Shown here one piece after another: positions 24,110 through 27,630 of a stretch of 27,630 nt of DNA. Location: positions 1-27,630 of the IMG/VR virus record IMGVR_UViG_3300022747_000266. The stretch is one strand, 5' to 3'. Position 1 is the first letter of the stretch; the number at the start of each line of letters is the position of its first letter. A model generated the notes under the pieces. It did no database searches, was not told the origin of the DNA, and worked only from the letters and a program-made list of their open reading frames with translations. The stretch is from a virus. The translations under genes and the position numbers were made by a program.

Positions 24110-24589
24110 ATGGTTGATGCAACTATGGTTGGGGGTGCAATTTCTAGTCTGAAGACACTCTATGAAATTGCGAACGGAATGTTGACAGCAAGCAAAGATG
24201 CTGCCGTCAATGCCAAAGCAATAGAGCTGCTTTCCACAATTTCAGAAATACAAGGTCGCCTCCTTGAAGCTCAGCAATCAATGGCACAAATGCAGGATGA
24301 GTTGAGAAGAGCGAACGAAGAACTTTCGCGGAGAGCTCAATTCGATCGCTATGAATTGGCGGAGCCGTATAGGGGAACACGGTTGTATCGACTCAAGGCC
24401 GATGCGGCACGGTCGGGTGAGCCAATTCACTTCATCTGTCCCAATTGCAAAGATGTACTCAACAAGATCTCAATCTTGCAAGAGGATGGCAGTGCGGCCT
24501 ATTGCAAAAACAAAGATTGCGGACAGGTCTTTGACATCGCGCCGCAACCAAAATTTGAGCGGCAGCATCACAATCCGTATGCTGTTTGA
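24110..24589 (+). CDS. Unknown protein with coiled coil and zinc-ribbon-like C-terminus
   Basis: 159 aa. AAAGGAG lies nine bases before the ATG. Residues 38-76 form a strong amphipathic coiled coil (ISEIQGRLLEAQQSMAQMQDEL). Cysteines at 110, 113, 132 and 137 (CPNC...CKNKDC) suggest a zinc ribbon or rubredoxin-like knuckle, near FICPNCKD. The N-terminus (VGGAISSLKTLYEIANGML) looks helical. I recall similar phage- and plasmid-borne proteins of unknown role. It may bind nucleic acid or another protein. Its upstream neighbour is the two-segment membrane protein. Confidence 0.65.
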   Translation: MVDATMVGGAISSLKTLYEIANGMLTASKDAAVNAKAIELLSTISEIQGRLLEAQQSMAQMQDELRRANEELSRRAQFDRYELAEPYRGTRLYRLKADAARSGEPIHFICPNCKDVLNKISILQEDGSAAYCKNKDCGQVFDIAPQPKFERQHHNPYAV

Positions 24590-24656
24590 TTTTATTAGGA
24601 TGTGCTTGGAGAAGAATGTTTTTCCACCATGCTTGCGGCCAATTAGAGAGATCAAT

Positions 24657-24694
24657 GATTTGATTGCATCTGTCCACAGTTGAAAAAAGGGAGC
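24657..24694 (+). pseudogene. Degraded copy of the 3' end of the Fic gene
   Basis: This 38-bp stretch aligns without gaps to 23768-23805 with 30 identical bases, including 13 in a row at the left end. Both copies end in the same frame: DLIAFARS-stop in the Fic gene, DLIASVHS-stop here. Before it, a short open stretch (about 24600-24656) shows only faint similarity. It suggests an old duplication, or replacement of one Fic-linked cargo by another; nothing is expressed as a protein here. Confidence 0.62.
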
Positions 24695-24697
24695 CAT

Positions 24698-25852
24698 ATG
24701 CCAAGCGGATTGCCAAGCGCACAAGCATTGCTGGAAGACAAGAGCGTTGGCTTCTTTTCCATCGATACGGACGTAATTCAGAGCCATGCGTACAAATTTT
24801 CCGCCGGTGCGTTACGTGCATTGCCACTGCAGAGACCGGCTTGGTTGACCATCCAGCAAACTGAAATTGTTGAGCGGGAAGTCCACGCTCATCGAATGGA
24901 GCCAGTGTCCAAGGTTGCCAAAGAGTTGAATGCGGCAATTGCAAAACTGCAACGCCTATCAGGGCTGAATTTCACCCCTGTCAGTGAACAAGTCAAAGCG
25001 CTTGATTCCGAATCTGTCACCGCTCGCAATTTTTCCAGAGAGTTCAGTGCCTTTGTGGCAAGCCTAGGTGGAGGCGTCCTGCCAATAGCTGGGCCGGATT
25101 TGGCGCGGCAGATGTTTGACCGCTATTTCCAAGAAGCAGCACCATTCGAAGCCAGAAAGAAGTCCGAATTCCCCGATGCTGCCGCGCTTTTGACACTGGA
25201 AAACCATGCCAAGGCAACCCAAAAGCAAGGCATCTTGATCTCGAAGGACGGCGGTTGGACAGATTTCGCCAAGCACAGTGATTGGCTCTACTGTGTGAAA
25301 TCCTTGGATGAATTCGCCGCGCTGTTCAAGTCCACCAATCCGGTGGCAGCGGGCGTGACCGCGAAAGTCAGTGCGGAGCTCTCAAACACCGCCAGCAGTC
25401 TTTCTACGTTGGTACAGGCCGCAGTTGAAAACCATGTCACTGGCGCATATTGGAATGCAGATGATGTTTGGACGGGGTTCTGTCACCGTGTTGAGGCAGA
25501 GGTGGATCAAGCGCACTACCTTGGTCATTCGGTGGACCTGACTGGAATCGGTACATGGTTGGTGGAACATGACCCTACCATTTGCATCATCGAGGTCAGG
25601 GCGACAGTTCAGGTCTCGGTGGACGTGAATGTTGAATTCTTTATATACGACACCATCGACCATGAAGAGCTTAATTTTGGCTCTCTAGAGGTCTCACGCG
25701 ATCATGAAATGGAAGTCGATGTGTTCATTACCTTGCGTGGCGATCTGGAGCATGCGGCTGTTGATGAGCTGGACCCATCAATTGAGCTGGCTGGTGGTGA
25801 GTATGACGTTGAGGTTGGGGAAGTTGAACCTGATTTCGATATGGAGTCATAA
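24698..25852 (+). CDS. PIN-like (DUF4935-type) putative RNase
   Basis: 384 aa from the ATG at 24698, preceded by GGGAG at five bases; a TTG at 24680 is less likely. The first about 205 residues fit a PIN-like nuclease: FSIDTDVIQ (D23), a conserved acidic stretch EIVEREVHAH (E56/E59/E61), SEFPDAAALLTL (D160) and ISKDGGW (D184), the pattern I recall for DUF4935. PIN proteins usually cut RNA, often as toxins. The remaining about 180 residues are of unknown fold, contain short beta-like repeats and end in an acidic tail (EVEPDFDMES). No antitoxin is recognisable next to it; the small gene downstream is a membrane protein. Fairly confident about the PIN domain, not about its target. Confidence 0.68.
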   Translation: MPSGLPSAQALLEDKSVGFFSIDTDVIQSHAYKFSAGALRALPLQRPAWLTIQQTEIVEREVHAHRMEPVSKVAKELNAAIAKLQRLSGLNFTPVSEQVKALDSESVTARNFSREFSAFVASLGGGVLPIAGPDLARQMFDRYFQEAAPFEARKKSEFPDAAALLTLENHAKATQKQGILISKDGGWTDFAKHSDWLYCVKSLDEFAALFKSTNPVAAGVTAKVSAELSNTASSLSTLVQAAVENHVTGAYWNADDVWTGFCHRVEAEVDQAHYLGHSVDLTGIGTWLVEHDPTICIIEVRATVQVSVDVNVEFFIYDTIDHEELNFGSLEVSRDHEMEVDVFITLRGDLEHAAVDELDPSIELAGGEYDVEVGEVEPDFDMES

Positions 25853-25945
25853 CCAAGAAAAAAGTCCTGAGAATCAGATGACTACCTCGCGGCACCAAAT
25901 CCACTCTAGCCCTAAAAACACCTCGACAAATAATGGAGAAAAACT

Positions 25946-26134
25946 ATGGGGTCTTTGTCTGTATCTTTTTATGCCCTGCTCGGTTCATGGGCCCTGCTTT
26001 CTGTCATCAGGATGTATGAAAAAATCCGAGACAAATCTTGGCTAGAAAACGTGACGAAAGATCACGTGATTAGTGAAGTGGCTGGCGTTGTTGGCTGTTG
26101 TCTTTTTGTGCCGGAGCTTGTGATTTTCTTTTAG
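25946..26134 (+). CDS. Small membrane protein
   Basis: 62 aa. GGAG stands eight bases before the ATG. Two hydrophobic segments lie at residues 3-22 (SVSFYALLGSWALLSVIRMY) and 45-62 (VAGVVGCCLFVPELVIFF), separated by a charged stretch. No family recognised. It is 93 bp after the PIN gene; the gap has no obvious gene. It could be a small cargo protein. Confidence 0.45.
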   Translation: MGSLSVSFYALLGSWALLSVIRMYEKIRDKSWLENVTKDHVISEVAGVVGCCLFVPELVIFF

Positions 26135-26226
26135 GTCTAATCAGCGTTGGCTCGATGCTTGTTTCGTTGATTGGCTGTTGGCGCTTTGTCACGAAGAAGG
26201 ATCAAGAGGCTGTTTGATTGAATCCC

Positions 26227-27054
26227 TTAGAGATCAAAAACGGCTATTTCAGGGCGGGAGCCTAAGCGTGCAGAAATGATGGACATTCCGATGCCTCTCG
26301 ATACATAGAGGCGACAGCCTGGTACATCGTAAAAGCCTGCGACAAATCGGCCACTCCCTCTGGGGGTAAATGGTGCCCATCCTGCGATCGTGATTTGCCC
26401 GCCATGGGTATGTCCAGATAGGCACAAGGTGAAGTTATTTGGCCCCATGATTCTGCGAACTTCAGGTAGGTCAAAAAATCCAGGCGAGTGCTGCAGGATG
26501 ACAGTTGAGGCATCTCTATTGCGCAAGTATTCCATTCGCTCCAATAGACTTAGGTCAGGATTTCCAGCGGTGAAGTCATCAAGACCAATCAGCTGAATTG
26601 TCTGTTTTCCCTTGGTGAAAGATGCATGTCCGTTGAGAAGAAGTTGATTGCCAAGTCGACGCTCAATAACAGCACGCAAGCTAGAGAATTCCACGTCACT
26701 CCAATGCTCCCAGTTTCCTGGGACTGCAAAAAGTGGAATTGACCCAAGATCATCGACAAAAGATTGCAACAAAGGCAATGCGTCCGGGCGATCAATCATG
26801 TCACCAGTCAGGACCACCAGGTCAGGATTCAATTCCTTCACCTGGCTTGCCAGAGATTTTTCATGTTGCCCGTCATCTTGAAGATGGAGGTCAGACAGTT
26901 GAACAATTCGAAATCCCGGCGCGGTTCGATGATTGCCTATGTCGTGATAACTAACTTGTGTGCGGCCTGGCTCAATAAAAAACGCCATGCCCAAAACTGC
27001 TAACAAGCAAATGACTAGAAGAGATCCGACAAAAATCCGGAAGCGAAATGTCAT
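26227..27054 (-). CDS. Membrane-anchored metallophosphoesterase
   Basis: 275 aa from the ATG at 27054; an upstream in-frame ATG at 27192 would add 46 residues that look non-coding, and no strong ribosome-binding site marks either. One membrane segment at residues 6-26 (RIFVGSLLVICLLAVLGMAFF) anchors it. Metal-binding motifs of the calcineurin-like fold are intact: DLH (55-57), TGDMIDR, GNWEH and SGHTHGGQ. This resembles YkuE-type phosphoesterases of the cell envelope, which hydrolyse phosphoesters, perhaps of lipids or nucleotides. It is on the minus strand, opposite the cargo genes, and may be chromosomal backbone. Confidence 0.82.
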   Translation of the reverse strand: MTFRFRIFVGSLLVICLLAVLGMAFFIEPGRTQVSYHDIGNHRTAPGFRIVQLSDLHLQDDGQHEKSLASQVKELNPDLVVLTGDMIDRPDALPLLQSFVDDLGSIPLFAVPGNWEHWSDVEFSSLRAVIERRLGNQLLLNGHASFTKGKQTIQLIGLDDFTAGNPDLSLLERMEYLRNRDASTVILQHSPGFFDLPEVRRIMGPNNFTLCLSGHTHGGQITIAGWAPFTPRGSGRFVAGFYDVPGCRLYVSRGIGMSIISARLGSRPEIAVFDL

Positions 27055-27389
27055 TGATGTGAGTCTGAATTCTTGTTGGGAATGAATCGCCACGCATTCG
27101 GAGCGGGGGCTTGGTAAATATAAGCGACTGATCCACGACCGTATTCCCTGGCGGTCATTGGCGGTGGCAGGAAGCATTTGGTGGGGATACAATCAACTCC
27201 AAGCAAGTGTCACTGTGTTGGCGCAAGCAATCGACACACGCACGGGGACAAAATTTCCCGAACCAGTGAGGTGGTTAGAGCAGATTCTTGGATGCACTCC
27301 GTATTCCTCATTGGGGGCAAGCCCGGGACGGCACGTCTCACACCTACGGGATGAGTGTTTGCCGAACTGCTATACTCCACCACCAATCC
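27055..27389. other. Region without a recognisable gene
   Basis: This stretch holds only short ORFs with no family features. It contains TATACT at 27371-27376, but no fitting -35 box. I compared it with tRNA and tmRNA ends because of CCACCA at 27377-27382 and found no cloverleaf or TpsiC arm. Confidence 0.5.
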
Positions 27390-27421
27390 AAGACGCCCAA
27401 CTGTTCTCAGTTGGGCGTCTT
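27390..27421. terminator. Perfect hairpin, possible terminator
   Basis: A 14-bp perfect stem (27390-27403 with 27408-27421) closes a 4-base loop TTCT. The plus-strand tail (CTTCATTTGGGG) is only partly T-rich, so efficiency is uncertain. It may end a transcript entering from the left, or a small RNA. Confidence 0.6.
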
Positions 27422-27630
27422 CATTTGGGGCATCCCCAGAGCACGCGGGGTGTGGCGCAATTCTACGTGTGCCAACCCCCTCCGGTACTTGGGGCGGTAT
27501 TGACCCCCAAATCTCATACTCTGCCTTCTCTTCTCACGAAACTTCTGCAAACCCTCACGCTGTGGCACACGCAGAACGCCTTTCACGGCAACAACTTACG
27601 CGTGTGTCGGATACGAAGGTTTTGCTATCG
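27422..27630. other. Right edge without a recognisable gene
   Basis: About 210 bp with no convincing ORF or RNA. GC-rich short inverted repeats (for example GGGGCATCCCC near 27427-27437) are visible, but there is nothing I can name. Confidence 0.4.

Noticed and set aside
27240-27420. tRNA or tmRNA with CCACCA end
   Set aside because: No cloverleaf, no GTTCRA-type arm and no tmRNA-like 5' end could be formed around the CCACCA.

Overview
The window looks like an accessory region of a Gram-negative bacterial chromosome, most likely a member of the Pseudomonadota. I lean towards Burkholderiales from the gene families and the moderately GC-rich codon use, but that is only an inference. Gram-negative is well supported: the lysis genes include an inner-membrane spanin with an embedded outer-membrane lipoprotein spanin.

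Region 1 (1-4390, plus strand) is the end of a lambdoid or siphovirus-type prophage late operon: a DUF1833-type tail gene (5' end outside the window), an NlpC/P60 tail assembly peptidase, a TipJ-like tail tip protein, a holin-like membrane protein, a GH73 endolysin and a nested Rz/Rz1 spanin pair. It ends at a strong bidirectional terminator. Region 2 (4468-14375, minus strand) is a six-gene DNA-methylation defence island, transcribed right to left: a small excisionase-type HTH protein, a PLD-like/SNF2 helicase, a DUF4391 protein, a type III Mod-like adenine methyltransferase, a probable PD-(D/E)XK accessory protein and a type III Res helicase-nuclease. Region 3 (14533-16987, plus strand) diverges from it and carries an XRE-ImmA/IrrE metallopeptidase regulator, its upstream partner and two small unknown genes.

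Region 4 (17082-22504, minus strand) is a mobile-element core: a cysteine-rich protein, a large serine recombinase, two different ParB-like proteins and a DUF3987-type ATPase, with stop/start overlaps of the ATGA type between recombinase, ParB 1 and ParB 2. An array of 9-bp direct repeats lies just beyond the ATPase and supplies its stop codon. Recombinase, segregation-type DNA binders, a helicase-like ATPase and an iteron-like array together suggest a self-maintaining integrative element, and this is the best candidate here for an undescribed system. Region 5 (22621-26134, plus strand) starts with four dyad-symmetric sites whose centres are exactly 33 bp apart, ending at the start codon of 'mobile mystery protein A'. 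Next come the Fic-domain 'mobile mystery protein B', a two-segment membrane protein, a coiled-coil/zinc-ribbon protein, a PIN-like (DUF4935-type) putative RNase and a small membrane protein. A degraded second copy of the Fic gene's 3' end sits before the PIN gene, which marks a past insertion or duplication. Region 6 (26227-27054, minus strand) is a membrane-anchored metallophosphoesterase, possibly chromosomal backbone, followed by about 575 bp with no recognisable gene except a strong hairpin.

How the genes may work together: the left part lyses cells and assembles tails for a phage; the middle stacks restriction-modification and a protease-linked regulator; the right part carries mobility genes and toxin-like cargo. 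No tRNA, rRNA, CRISPR array or insertion-sequence transposase was found. Family assignments come from reading motifs by eye and were not checked by database search.
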